Assembly: GCF_002289565.1 (NCBI RefSeq)
Contig: NZ_NTFY01000076.1
Location: 21,892 to 85,891, forward strand
DNA from: Rhodopirellula sp. SM50
GTDB lineage: Bacteria; Planctomycetota; Planctomycetia; Pirellulales; Pirellulaceae
DNA: 64,000 nucleotides
Direction of reading: 5' to 3'
In this document: positions 17,765 through 26,870 of the stretch, one piece after another
Layout of the letters: every line of letters begins with the position of its first letter
How positions within the stretch are numbered: position 1 is the stretch's first letter
Made by a program: the position numbers and the translations under genes
The notes under the pieces: generated by a model
What the model saw: only the letters and a program-made list of their open reading frames with translations
What the model was told of the DNA's origin: nothing
Database searches by the model: none

Positions 17765-18736
17765 ATGTCACACACAGCACGCAGCACCAAAGCATTGGCC
17801 GTCGCCGTTCTCGCTGCCGGGTCGCTCGTCGCCGGCGGATGCACCAGCCCGGCGACTCGGGGCGATTCGAAACTCGCCAACTTTTTCGAAACGCCGCAGT
17901 GGATGAAAAAGGCTCCCTGGTCCAAGCGCGAGGACGAGCCGCCGACTCCTTATCCGGGACCGGTCAAGATGGCGACGACCTGGTCGCCCGATGTGCTGGT
18001 CCAAACCGGCAAGACGCCGACGCGTGGATTCGGCGGACGATTGTTCTTCTTTGACGAAAAGACGAAAGCGGTTCCGGTCGAAGGCACCTTGACGGTGCAC
18101 GGATTCGAAATCGGTGCCGACGGCAAAGACTCGCAAGTCAAACCGTTTAAATTCACGCCGGAACAGTTCACCAAGCATTTCAGCCAAAGCGATTTCGGCG
18201 CCAGCTACAGCATCTGGATTCCATGGGATGCCGCCGGCGGGGAAGAGAAACGGATTTCCTTGGTTCCCACCTTCCAAACCACCGAAGGCAAGATCGTGCA
18301 GGGCAGTCCGACTAAGGTCATTCTGCCCGGTCGCAAGCCGAATCACGAGGCCGGCGTGGCCAACAATTATCTGTCGCCCCAGTATCGCGGGCACCAAGAC
18401 GCGATCGCGCAACATGCGACGCGTCCCAGCGGACTGGTGACCACGACGATTCGGCGTCATTCCGCATCGCCTGATGGAACAAGCACGCTGCCCAGCGGAT
18501 CGCTGCAAGACCGCGTCAACGCGATCGCGGCGACGTATCGCAACGCGACCGGGGAAGGTAGCACGCCGTTCATCGATGTTCCGTCGACCGCCCCAACGTT
18601 CGCTCCACAAGCACCCGGTGTGATGCCCGCCAGTGCGGTGATGTCGGACCAGGGAAGCAACCCCGTGCGATCGGCCGGCGCGGCGGTGACCGCACCGCGT
18701 CGCATCCAATCGCCCGTCGCAGGCAGCGACAGGTAA
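17765..18736 (+). CDS. Hypothetical lipoprotein in the secretin cluster
   Basis: A 323-residue protein with a lipoprotein signal peptide (SLVAGGC, predicted lipidated Cys26). Residues about 60-195 look like a compact beta-rich domain (ATTWSPDVLVQTGKTPTRGF; GRLFFFDEKT); the remainder is rich in Ser, Ala, Pro and Thr and probably disordered. I do not recognise a named family. The gene lies 127 bp after the large secretin, across a hairpin, and 3 bp before the potassium-channel gene. A pilotin or accessory role for the secretin is possible but rests only on position and lipidation. Confidence 0.7.
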   Translation: MSHTARSTKALAVAVLAAGSLVAGGCTSPATRGDSKLANFFETPQWMKKAPWSKREDEPPTPYPGPVKMATTWSPDVLVQTGKTPTRGFGGRLFFFDEKTKAVPVEGTLTVHGFEIGADGKDSQVKPFKFTPEQFTKHFSQSDFGASYSIWIPWDAAGGEEKRISLVPTFQTTEGKIVQGSPTKVILPGRKPNHEAGVANNYLSPQYRGHQDAIAQHATRPSGLVTTTIRRHSASPDGTSTLPSGSLQDRVNAIAATYRNATGEGSTPFIDVPSTAPTFAPQAPGVMPASAVMSDQGSNPVRSAGAAVTAPRRIQSPVAGSDR

Positions 18737-18739
18737 CCG

Positions 18740-19651
18740 ATGAGCCGACGTCGATCCAAAGCCGAACAGCGTCCCGACGGTCCGCCCTGGCGCGTGACCA
18801 TGCACGACGTCATCTTTGAATCGGACACGCCGGCCGGTTGGGTGTTCGACGTGGGACTGTTGCTGGCGATTTTGACGAGCGTCACCCTGGTGGCGGTCGA
18901 GACGATCCCCTCGGTCGCCGAGCGGAACTGGCTGATCCTGGGGCGGTTTGAATGGTTCTTGACCGTCCTGTTCACGATCGAGTACGGCGCGCGGCTAGCC
19001 TGTGCCAAACACCCGCTGCGGTACGCCGTCAGTTTTTGGGGCGTGATCGATCTGCTCAGTGTGTTGCCGACCTATGTCGGGTTCTTTTTCGTCGAGAGCG
19101 ACGCCAACTCCTTCGTCATCCTCCGCAGCATTCGACTGCTCCGCGCGTTCCGCGTGCTGAAGCTGTGGCGAATGATGGACGACGCCGAGGAACTGTCGCA
19201 GGCGATTTGGAAAGCCCGGCACAAGATCATCGTGTTCTTAATCGTCGTCTTGGTCGCCGTGACCATCAGCGGCACGTTGATGTACTTCGTCGAAAACGTG
19301 ATTCCGCGGATGACACGGGGAGAATCGCCACTGGATGATTCGGAGTTTGTCGCCAGCCAATTCGATTCCATTCCCCAGGCGATGTATTGGGCCATCGTGA
19401 CGATGACGACCGTCGGCTATGGCGACATCGTCCCCAAGACCACGATCGGAAAGTTCATCTCCGCGACGCTGATTCTGCTCGGTTACAGTCTAATTATCGT
19501 GCCCAGCGGGTTTGTCACCGCCGAGCTGACGTCCAAAAAATCTGCGGAACCCGCCGCTGAAACGAAGTGTCCACGCTGCACGTCCGCCGAACACCATGAC
19601 GATGCCGTCTACTGCTATCGCTGTGGCGAAAGGCTGGCGGCAGACGGCTGA
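18740..19651 (+). CDS. Voltage-gated-type potassium channel with C-terminal zinc ribbon
   Basis: A 303-residue six-helix channel of the Kv/ion-transport family. The selectivity filter TVGYGD is at residues 224-229, between the last two helices. The S4-like segment has regularly spaced arginines R129, R132, R135 and R138 (RSIRLLRAFRVLKLWR). The C-terminus carries two CxxC pairs, C277/C280 and C292/C295 (CPRC...CYRC), predicted to form a zinc ribbon on the cytoplasmic side; this is an uncommon addition to a bacterial Kv-like channel. The ATG is 3 bp after the preceding lipoprotein stop, so they are probably co-transcribed. Expected role: selective potassium flux across the inner membrane. Confidence 0.9.
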   Translation: MSRRRSKAEQRPDGPPWRVTMHDVIFESDTPAGWVFDVGLLLAILTSVTLVAVETIPSVAERNWLILGRFEWFLTVLFTIEYGARLACAKHPLRYAVSFWGVIDLLSVLPTYVGFFFVESDANSFVILRSIRLLRAFRVLKLWRMMDDAEELSQAIWKARHKIIVFLIVVLVAVTISGTLMYFVENVIPRMTRGESPLDDSEFVASQFDSIPQAMYWAIVTMTTVGYGDIVPKTTIGKFISATLILLGYSLIIVPSGFVTAELTSKKSAEPAAETKCPRCTSAEHHDDAVYCYRCGERLAADG

Positions 19652-19774
19652 TCGGTTGCGTGCGTCTCACGATCGGTCTCGATTTTCCAGGGCAACCGTG
19701 CGTGAATCGATTCGACGTGGCGGCCATCCCCGATAAGGCAACGCTGTGAAGCATTTTCCACTGTGTTTTTCGGG

Positions 19775-19855
19775 TGTTAGCGGAACGGCGCGAGCCGTCC
19801 GGTCGCGTTTCAAAAACACCGTGAAAGACCGGAGGGCTCGCGCCCTACCGCTAAC
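19775..19855. repeat. Family B palindromic repeat, copy 1
   Basis: The arm beginning GTTAGCGGAACGGCGCGAGC (19775-19803) is complementary to 19827-19855 with a few mismatches. It is preceded by ACGCTGTGAAGCATTTTCC at 19741 and followed by a second conserved block (family K). The surrounding 352-bp gap, 19652-20003, contains no recognisable gene. Confidence 0.88.
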
Positions 19856-19879
19856 AAAAATACCCCGCTTGGCGTCCCG

Positions 19880-19918
19880 GCGGTGCTCGCTTTTCTCGAC
19901 CGCCGGCTACTGGCTGCC
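19880..19918. repeat. Family K repeat, copy 1
   Basis: The block contains GGCGGTGCTCGC and TCGACCGCCGGCTACTGGCT and is closely matched at 26871-26915. In both places it lies about 25-40 bp after a family B palindrome, so B and K form a composite unit. Confidence 0.75.
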
Positions 19919-20003
19919 ACCCCATCCGGAATGCACGACCACTGCCGGACATCGTGGTAAACTGCTGTTTTACCAGTGCGTCGCATCCATTGACACCGAT
20001 CCT

Positions 20004-21422
20004 ATGAAATCCGCTTTCCGAACCCTTGCCGCGATCCCGTTACTGTTCTGTTTTTGCAGCCTTGCTTCATGCGATCAGCCGCCAGTGAAATCCACCACCG
20101 GCGAGACGCCTGATGCAACCGCAGCGATTGAGCCGATGGAGCTCGGCGATGTGGATTGGCCGCGTCTGTTGGGGAAACACTTTGACGGCGTCGCCGAGGT
20201 TTCCGGCAAGGCATTCGATTGGAGCAAAACGCCTGAAATTGCTTGGCGGCTGCCCGTCGGCGATGGCTATGGGCTGGGCTGCGTCGTCGACGGACGCTAC
20301 TACCACGCCGACGCCGTGCGGCGCGATCAGTCGTCCGGCGGGCGGCAGATGGTCGAGCGGTTGCGGGCATTTGATCTAAACGATGCCCGTTTGATCTGGT
20401 CGGTCGAGCGTCCACTGGAGTACCGAGACCTGTATGGTTATGAAACCGGTCCGCGAGGGACGCCGGCCAGCGACGGCACATCGATCATCACTTTCGGCTG
20501 TGACGGCGTATTGTGTTGTCGCGATCTCGCCGATGGTACGTTGAAATGGAGCGTCTCGACGAACGAAGCCTATGGCGTGGTCCAAAATTTCTTCGGCGTC
20601 GGATCGTCACCGTTGTTGTTGGATTCGATGGTGATCGTTCCCGTCGGTGGCAGCCCCCCGGAAGATCAACAGATCGCGCCGGGCCGACTCGATCGGGTGA
20701 TCCCCAACGGATCGGCGCTGGTCGCGTTCGATTTGGCCAGCGGCGACGAGGTTTGGAAATGCGGTGATGACCTGGCCAGTTACAGCAGCCCCCGTACGAT
20801 GAAGATCGGTGATCAAACGGTGGTGCTGTTGTACGCCCGCAATCATCTGTTGGCCGTCGACCCTGCACTCGGCAAAGTGCTGTGGAAGGTGCCGCACCGA
20901 GCGGACATGCTGGAAAGTGTCAACGCGATGATGCCGGTTGTGGACGGCGATCGTGTTTTCATCAGCGAGTGTTATCAGGTGGGTAGCCGACTGTTGAAGG
21001 TGTCTGTCCAGCAGCCGACCACGCTCTGGCTGGATCCGCCCCGAAATCGTCGCGCCCAGGCGATGCGTTGCCACTGGTCGACGCCGATCTTGGTGGACGG
21101 TTTCCTGTATGGCTGCAGCGGGCGAAACAATCCGGACAGCGATTTTCGTTGCGTCGAACTGGCCAGCGGCAAGGTGCAGTGGAGCGACGACCGGGGGATG
21201 CGAACGTCGGTCACCCGCGTCGGCGAGCACTTGGTCGTGTTGGACGAATACGGGCGGATCGAAATCGTGCGTCCCAATTCCGAGAAGCTGGAAATCGTGG
21301 CGGAATATGATTTCAGCGACCAGATTCGGACCCCCTGCTGGGCGGCACCGATTGTCGTCGGCAATCGTATGCTCGTCCGCGGCGACCGTCATGTCTTGGG
21401 CCTGGCGATCCCCACCCGCTGA
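20004..21422 (+). CDS. PQQ-type beta-propeller lipoprotein
   Basis: About 472 residues from the ATG at 20004, which gives a lipoprotein signal (CSLASC, lipidated Cys near residue 24); the frame upstream runs through repeats and is not coding. The rest is an eight-bladed PQQ-like propeller, with recurring 'G.V.CRDLADGTLKWS' and 'VDPALGKVLWKV'-like blade ends. Such proteins occur as BamB-like scaffolds or quinoprotein-like enzymes. No PQQ-binding or calcium-ligand set could be confirmed, so the catalytic status is open. The gene stands alone between repeat-bearing gaps. Confidence 0.8.
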   Translation: MKSAFRTLAAIPLLFCFCSLASCDQPPVKSTTGETPDATAAIEPMELGDVDWPRLLGKHFDGVAEVSGKAFDWSKTPEIAWRLPVGDGYGLGCVVDGRYYHADAVRRDQSSGGRQMVERLRAFDLNDARLIWSVERPLEYRDLYGYETGPRGTPASDGTSIITFGCDGVLCCRDLADGTLKWSVSTNEAYGVVQNFFGVGSSPLLLDSMVIVPVGGSPPEDQQIAPGRLDRVIPNGSALVAFDLASGDEVWKCGDDLASYSSPRTMKIGDQTVVLLYARNHLLAVDPALGKVLWKVPHRADMLESVNAMMPVVDGDRVFISECYQVGSRLLKVSVQQPTTLWLDPPRNRRAQAMRCHWSTPILVDGFLYGCSGRNNPDSDFRCVELASGKVQWSDDRGMRTSVTRVGEHLVVLDEYGRIEIVRPNSEKLEIVAEYDFSDQIRTPCWAAPIVVGNRMLVRGDRHVLGLAIPTR

Positions 21423-21490
21423 CTCGCTACACCAATCGAGTTGGGCATGTTAGGATCGGCAGAGAAAGCCGCGAGAAGGGAGCAGTTACC

Positions 21491-21566
21491 GTTGGTGTCT
21501 AGCCTTTAGGCGATTCCGGGTCGCTGCGTCGCAGCGACAGTGGGCGGCTAAAGCCTGCACACCAAC
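21491..21566. repeat. Palindromic intergenic repeat (TTGGTGT...ACACCAA)
   Basis: TTGGTGTCTAGCCTTTAGGC at 21492 is an imperfect inverse of GGCTAAAGCCTGCACACCAA at 21546. Between them lies a perfect small palindrome, GTCGCTGCGTCGCAGCGAC. It lies in the 243-bp gap between the propeller lipoprotein and the Nudix-like gene. Only one copy was noticed in the window. Confidence 0.7.
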
Positions 21567-21665
21567 ACCAATGCCCGTGCACTTCGCAGCATTTGGTTTG
21601 GTGGCTGCCCCTTTTTCGCTCCAAAGCCTCTTTCACTGATCGTTTCCCGCCCTGCCCAAGCATTC

Positions 21666-22286
21666 ATGTCCACCCACGAAGAACACGTTCTGGTCATTCC
21701 CGCATCGGTCATCGACGAAATCGGTGTGATCGACGGATTCGAATCCGACATCAATCGATTCCTCGGACCGATCCTGCAGAGTGACCAATTGTCCTATCGA
21801 CCACGCTCGGCGATGGAAGTCGATCCCAGTTTCAAACAATTGATCCCCTACGTCGTCTTGGAATGGACCGATGCGTCGGGCCGACTCCATGTTTTTGCCT
21901 ACACCCGCGGCGGCGGTGGCGGCGAAGAACGGTTGCACGCCAAACGAAGTATCGGAATCGGTGGGCACATCAGCCGCGAAGACGCCGCCGACGGCAACGA
22001 CGCTTACGCCACCGGCATGCAACGCGAGCTGGCTGAAGAAATTCAATTGGATGCCCAGTACACCGAAACCCGCGAAGGTTTGATTTACGATCCGTCCAAC
22101 GAAGTCGGACAGGTTCACTTGGGCGTGGTGCATCGGTTTGTGCTCGATTCGCCGCAGGTCGCCAGCAACGAAGTCGATTTGGCCGAAGGCGGATTCGTCT
22201 CGATTGACGCGTTGCGCGAGCAGCATGAACAACTCGAGACGTGGAGTCAGTTGGCGCTTGACGCGCTGTATGGACAAGTGGGGTAA
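21666..22286 (+). CDS. Nudix-like hydrolase with an enlarged Nudix box
   Basis: A 206-residue protein with a recognisable Nudix core: IGIGGHI (residues 96-102) followed by RELAEEIQLD (120-129). The usual spacing GX5EX7REUXEE is widened here by about seven residues (EDAADGNDAYATGMQ), an atypical box. Members of this subgroup are annotated as predicted phosphoesterases or NTP pyrophosphohydrolases; the substrate is unknown. The opening THEEHVLVIPASVIDEIG precedes the fold. The gene ends 267 bp before the iscS-like gene. Confidence 0.75.
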   Translation: MSTHEEHVLVIPASVIDEIGVIDGFESDINRFLGPILQSDQLSYRPRSAMEVDPSFKQLIPYVVLEWTDASGRLHVFAYTRGGGGGEERLHAKRSIGIGGHISREDAADGNDAYATGMQRELAEEIQLDAQYTETREGLIYDPSNEVGQVHLGVVHRFVLDSPQVASNEVDLAEGGFVSIDALREQHEQLETWSQLALDALYGQVG

Positions 22287-22545
22287 GCTTCCCGCTTGCC
22301 TCGCAAGCTGGGGGCATACGCCCGACGCCATCGACTTTCGGTCAGAAGGTGTTAGCGGAACGGCGCGAGCCGTCCGGTTTCGCTTTCTGAAGGTGTTAGC
22401 GGAACGGCGCGAGCCGTCCGGTTGCACCGTGAAAGGCCGGAGGGCTCGCGCCCTACCGCTAACAAGAACACTCCGCTTGGCGTCAAAGTAGATGGCATTG
22501 AGCTTACGCCACGGGGATCGCAAGCTGGAAGCTTACGCCACTTTG
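22275..22545. repeat. Composite repeat block: family D, doubled family B left arm, family D
   Basis: The whole gap before the desulfurase is repetitive. AAGTGGGGTAAGCTTCCCGC and CGCAAGCTGG (family D) at 22275-22312 are followed by two copies of the family B left arm (22351-22379 and 22395-22422), one right arm (22434-22463), CCGCTTGGCGTC as in copy 1, and family D again (CGCAAGCTGGAAGCTTACGC at about 22519-22540). The last repeat abuts the GGAGGG ribosome-binding site of the next gene. Confidence 0.85.
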
Positions 22546-22553
22546 GAGGGTCG

Positions 22554-23720
22554 ATGATTTATTTGGACAATCACGCGACGACGCCGTGCGATCCACGCGT
22601 CGCCCAACAGATGATGCCGTGGTTGGTCGAGCATTTCGGCAACCCACACAGCACGTCTCACGAAATGGGGCGTGAAGCAAAGTCGGCGATGGATGCCGCG
22701 CTGGCGATGATCGCCTCGCAGCTCGGGGTCGCCGCCGATGCCGTGTTGATCACCAGCGGGGCGACCGAGAGCAATAACTTGGCGATCGATGGGATCTGCC
22801 GCCACCCGCGACAGCGAAGGCGTCATGTGGTCACCAGCACGATCGAACATCCCGCCGTTTTGGATGTCGTCGCCAGGCTGGAAAAAGACGGTTTTCGTGT
22901 CACGCGCGTTCCGGTCCATCGCTTCGATCACCCGCTCGCCGGACAGGTCGATCTGGAGCAATTGTCTGCGGCAATGGATGATGACACCGCACTTGTTTCG
23001 GTGCATTGGGCGAACAACGAAATCGGCGTGATCCAACCGATGTCGCAGATCGCCGCCATCGCTCACCAGTCCGGCGCGCTCCTGCACAGCGATGCGACCC
23101 AAGCGGTCGGACGGATCGCGGTTGATTTGCAACGCGTCGACGTGGATCTGATCAGCGCGTCGGCCCACAAGTTCTACGGCCCCAAGGGTGTCGGTGTGCT
23201 GACCATGGCCGGTGGGATTCCCGGACGTCGCGTCCGATTGAAACCGATGATCGTCGGCGGTGGTCAACAACGAAACCTGCGCAGCGGGACAATGGCTCCG
23301 GCCAACGTCATCGCGCTGGCCACCGCGCTCGACTTGGCCGTCGCGGAATCATCCCAGGTCGCCCGGCGGGTCGCTGACTTGCGGCTGCGACTTTGGGACG
23401 GATTGCAGCAGGGTATCGACGGCATCTGCCTGAACGGACCGCCGCTCGAATCGTCGATGCGCCTGGAGGGCAATCTGAATTGCCGGCTGCCGGGGATCGA
23501 AGGCGAATCGTGGATGGCCGCCTGCAGCGACGTCGCGTTCAGCAGCGGGTCGGCCTGCAGCAGCGTCGACGCCAAACCCAGCCACGTGTTGACGGGATTG
23601 GGGTTGAGCGAAAGTGAAGCTCGGCGGAGCGTCCGATTCGGAATCGGGAAATTCAACACGTCCGAGCAGATCGATCGGGCGGTCGAGATCTTGGTCGCCG
23701 GTTATCGAAGCCTGGCGTGA
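22554..23720 (+). CDS. Cysteine desulfurase, IscS/NifS type
   Basis: A 388-residue PLP enzyme starting MIYLDNHATTPCDPRV, a classical IscS/NifS opening. The PLP lysine is in SASAHKFYGPKGVG, and the catalytic cysteine is in SSGSACSSVDAKPSHVL, the group I active-site loop. It should provide sulfur for Fe-S clusters and tRNA thiolation. The ATG at 22554 follows GGAGGG by 3 nt; the open frame upstream to 22422 is only translated repeats. No iscU, iscR or suf gene is adjacent. Together with the gene at 3241-4422, the window carries two different desulfurases. Confidence 0.93.
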   Translation: MIYLDNHATTPCDPRVAQQMMPWLVEHFGNPHSTSHEMGREAKSAMDAALAMIASQLGVAADAVLITSGATESNNLAIDGICRHPRQRRRHVVTSTIEHPAVLDVVARLEKDGFRVTRVPVHRFDHPLAGQVDLEQLSAAMDDDTALVSVHWANNEIGVIQPMSQIAAIAHQSGALLHSDATQAVGRIAVDLQRVDVDLISASAHKFYGPKGVGVLTMAGGIPGRRVRLKPMIVGGGQQRNLRSGTMAPANVIALATALDLAVAESSQVARRVADLRLRLWDGLQQGIDGICLNGPPLESSMRLEGNLNCRLPGIEGESWMAACSDVAFSSGSACSSVDAKPSHVLTGLGLSESEARRSVRFGIGKFNTSEQIDRAVEILVAGYRSLA

Positions 23721-23982
23721 GTAGGGGCGTCGGCGTTGGGAACGCCGCAAAGCAATTTGCGTCGTTGGGAAAGGCTTTTGCGTCACTCCGGCGACGGGAC
23801 ATTGCGTGGGTGTCACAAAACGCGACGGATTATCGCCTAATCGTTGTGAGAATCTTCGATACTCCGCGCAACCGACGGATTCTTCGCTACCGTCTTGGGG
23901 GGCGGCAATGCATAATATCACGCCGTTCTTATCGGACCTTTTCCCACCCCAAGCTTCCCACCAACCGATCTCTCTACCAACA
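23721..23982. other. Intergenic region upstream of the SGNH-dehydrogenase gene
   Basis: A 262-bp stretch that is presumably the promoter region of the secreted dehydrogenase. It contains TCGTTGTGAGAATCTTCGAT and GCATAATATCACGCC, the latter resembling an A/T-rich -10 element, but no promoter can be assigned with confidence. The long frame open across it has no family similarity. Confidence 0.35.
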
Positions 23983-26685
23983 ATGAATCGACCCATCCGG
24001 ATGTTTGCTTTGGCCGCTTCGGCGGCGCTGGCTTGCCTGCTGTTTTCCAACGCCACCCTCGCCGCCGATCTGAAACTGCAAAAAGGCGACCACATCTGCC
24101 TGGTCGGTAATGCTCTGGGTGAGCGGATGCAGGTTCAAAATGAATGGGAAACCCTGTTGCACACCCGTTTTCCCGAACTGCAATTGGTGGTGCGAAATCT
24201 GTGTTTTCCCGGTGACGAACCCTACCTGCGGATTCGTTCGAAAAACTTCGGTGATCCGACCAGCCACCTGACGCACAGCCAGGCTTCGGTGGTGATGTAT
24301 TTCTTCGGATACAACGAGTCGTTTGCCGGCGAGAAAGGTCTCAAGCAATACAAGTCCGACCTGACCAAGCTGGTCACGGAGACGAAGACGGCGGACTACG
24401 GCAAGGGACGCCCGCAAGTCGTCTTGGTGTCGCCGATCGCGTTCGAAGGCTCGGACGATCCGAATCTTTCTGACGGCAAAGAACAAAATAGAAACTTGGC
24501 ACTGTACACCGAAGCGATGTCGGACGTCGCATCGCAAACCGATGTCGTCTTCGTCGATTTATTCACGCCGACCCGGGCGCTGTTCGAAAAATCACCGCAG
24601 CGTTTGACGATCAACGGGTTTCACTTGAACGACGTCGGATACGAAAGGTTGGCGCCGATCTTGGACCAGGCATTGTTCGGCAACAAGCTCGCCGCGGCGA
24701 TCAATCCGGATCTGAAGAACGAGATCGACGACAAAAACTTTCACTGGTTCCATCGCTATCGCGCCGTCAACGGGTTTTCCATCTACGGTGACCGTGGCTT
24801 GGCGGGGCAAGACGGAGACCGCAAGTACAACAACCGCGTCGTGATGGAACGTGAACGCGCGATTTTGGACGAGATGACGGCGAATCGCGACGCCCGCGTT
24901 TGGGCGGTCGCCGCCGGCAAGCCGGTCCCGAAGACCATCGATGACTCCAATACACTGCCATTCCTCAACCCCACCACGAACGTCGGCACGCCGAACGACC
25001 GAAATGCCAAAGCCGGCAAGCTCGGATCGCTGGAGTACCTGCCCGCCGCCGAGCAAATCAAATTGTTCGATTTGGCCGACGGTTATGAAATCCAGTTGGT
25101 CGCATCGGAAGAACAATTCCCCGAGTTGTCCAACCCGGTCGCGCTGAACTTCGATAGCAAGGGACGATTGTGGGTCGCGACGATGAAGTCGTATCCGCAC
25201 TGGAAACCCAAGTCCCCGATGAACGACAAACTGTTGATCTTTGAAGACAATGACGGCGACCATGCGGCCGATGTCTGCAAAGTGTTTGCCGAGGGTTTGC
25301 ATCAACCCACAGGATTCGAACTCGGCCACGGCGGCGCCTACGTGTCTCGCCAGCCCGACATCTGGTTCATCAAAGACACCGACGGTGATGACAAAGCCGA
25401 CGTGGTGACGCGACAATTGATCGGTTTCGATTCGGCCGACTCGCACCACGGCATTGCGGCCTTTGAATGGGGCCCCGGTGGCAACCTGTACTTCGAAGAA
25501 GGCACCTTCAAGTTCTCGGCCGTGGAATCACCCTACGGCGTGCGTCGATTGGCCGAGGCCGGGATCTGGAAATACAATCCCCGAACCGAACGTTTGGACG
25601 TTCACGCCTCGTTCGCGTTCGCCAACCCCTGGGGTTACTGCTACGACAAATGGGGACAAGACTTCATCGGTGACGCATCACCCGGAAACGCGTATTGGGC
25701 TGCTCCGATCAGCGGTCATGTCGAGTATCCCAACAAGCACCCCGGCGGCAGCCAACACCGACGTGTCGCGTCGATGGCCGGCGGAGACCCCACTTACAAA
25801 TTCCCGACGTTCTATCCCAAACGGATTCGACCGTTGGCCGGATGTGCGATCGTCTCCAGTCGCCATTTTCCCGACGACATGCAAGGCAACTTCCTGGTCA
25901 CCAACGTGATCGGTGAACGCGCGATTCTGAACCACAAGATCACGCCCGCGGAAAACGGCAGCGGTTTTGTCGGCGAGGAAGTCGAGATGCTGCTCTCGTG
26001 TCGCGACGGCAATTTCCGACCCGTCGATCTCCAGTTCGCCCCGGACGGCTCGCTGTACATCGTCGACTGGCACAACGCCTTGATCGGTCACTTGCAACAC
26101 AACCTGCGCGATCCCAGTCGCGATCATTCCCACGGTCGCATCTGGCGCGTCACGCACAAGGAACGTCCGTTGTTGCAGCCCGCCAAGATCGATGGCGCGA
26201 CGATTCCCCAATTGCTGGAATTGCTGAAGTCACCCGAAGACCGAACACGTTATCGGGCACGACGTGAATTGGCCGCACGCGACAGCGGACCGGTGTTGAA
26301 GTCGCTCGACGCCTGGGTGGCCGGCTTGGACGGATCGGATCCCAACGTCGAACATCAGCAAATGGAAGCCCTGTGGATGTACCAAACGCACAACCAGGTG
26401 CGGACCGATTTGCTGGATAAGCTGTCGGCTTCGGAGAACGATCGAGCCCGTGCGGCATGTGTCCGGTTGACGTCACACATGATGCACGCGATCCCCGATC
26501 ACGCCGATCGATTCGCAAAAGCCGTTCACGATGAGCATCCGACGGTTCGCTTGGAAGCCGTTCGTGCGATCAGTTTCCTCGAAGGAGACGATGCGATCGA
26601 AATGGTCCTCGGCGTGCTGGAACACGACATGGACGACTACTTGCAGTACACGCTCGATGAAACGATGCGTCAACTGGAACAGTAG
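23983..26685 (+). CDS. SGNH hydrolase / membrane-bound dehydrogenase-type protein without a heme domain
   Basis: A 900-residue exported protein (signal peptide ending NATLAADL) and close paralogue of the first part of the 4817-8548 product. The SGNH-like domain carries GNALGERMQV and MYFFGYNESFAGE. The Pirellula-type dehydrogenase propeller begins at about residue 355 (LADGYEIQLVASEEQFPELS) and includes metal-loop-like segments such as EDNDGDHAADVC and DTDGDDKADV. HEAT-like helices end the protein. Unlike the paralogue it has no CxxCH and no discoidin-like tail. Those electron-transfer functions appear to be supplied by the next gene, 310 bp downstream on the same strand. Confidence 0.85.
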   Translation: MNRPIRMFALAASAALACLLFSNATLAADLKLQKGDHICLVGNALGERMQVQNEWETLLHTRFPELQLVVRNLCFPGDEPYLRIRSKNFGDPTSHLTHSQASVVMYFFGYNESFAGEKGLKQYKSDLTKLVTETKTADYGKGRPQVVLVSPIAFEGSDDPNLSDGKEQNRNLALYTEAMSDVASQTDVVFVDLFTPTRALFEKSPQRLTINGFHLNDVGYERLAPILDQALFGNKLAAAINPDLKNEIDDKNFHWFHRYRAVNGFSIYGDRGLAGQDGDRKYNNRVVMERERAILDEMTANRDARVWAVAAGKPVPKTIDDSNTLPFLNPTTNVGTPNDRNAKAGKLGSLEYLPAAEQIKLFDLADGYEIQLVASEEQFPELSNPVALNFDSKGRLWVATMKSYPHWKPKSPMNDKLLIFEDNDGDHAADVCKVFAEGLHQPTGFELGHGGAYVSRQPDIWFIKDTDGDDKADVVTRQLIGFDSADSHHGIAAFEWGPGGNLYFEEGTFKFSAVESPYGVRRLAEAGIWKYNPRTERLDVHASFAFANPWGYCYDKWGQDFIGDASPGNAYWAAPISGHVEYPNKHPGGSQHRRVASMAGGDPTYKFPTFYPKRIRPLAGCAIVSSRHFPDDMQGNFLVTNVIGERAILNHKITPAENGSGFVGEEVEMLLSCRDGNFRPVDLQFAPDGSLYIVDWHNALIGHLQHNLRDPSRDHSHGRIWRVTHKERPLLQPAKIDGATIPQLLELLKSPEDRTRYRARRELAARDSGPVLKSLDAWVAGLDGSDPNVEHQQMEALWMYQTHNQVRTDLLDKLSASENDRARAACVRLTSHMMHAIPDHADRFAKAVHDEHPTVRLEAVRAISFLEGDDAIEMVLGVLEHDMDDYLQYTLDETMRQLEQ

Positions 26686-26759
26686 GTCTCGTGGATAGAG
26701 CCCGAATGGGGTTAACGCAGATTCTGCCACCCCGATGAGCGACGCTGTGCAGCATTTTT

Positions 26760-26833
26760 TTAGCGGAAGGGCGCGAGCCCTCCGGTGTTTCGGTAACGGT
26801 GAGGAACCGGAGGGCTTGCGCCCTGCCGCTAAC
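26760..26833. repeat. Family B palindromic repeat, copy 3
   Basis: TTAGCGGAAGGGCGCGAGCC from 26760 pairs with the arm ending GCCCTGCCGCTAAC at 26833. It is preceded by GACGCTGTGCAGCATTTTTT, as copy 1 is preceded by ACGCTGTGAAGCATTTTCC. It fills most of the 310-bp gap (26686-26995) together with a family K block. Confidence 0.88.
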
Positions 26834-26870
26834 ACCATGTGGAACGCCGGAAACTAATTTTTCACAGCTG

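Noticed and set aside
23806..23982. 59-residue N-terminal extension of the SGNH-dehydrogenase
   Set aside because: The ATG at 23983 starts a typical signal peptide. The upstream translation has no hydrophobic or domain features.
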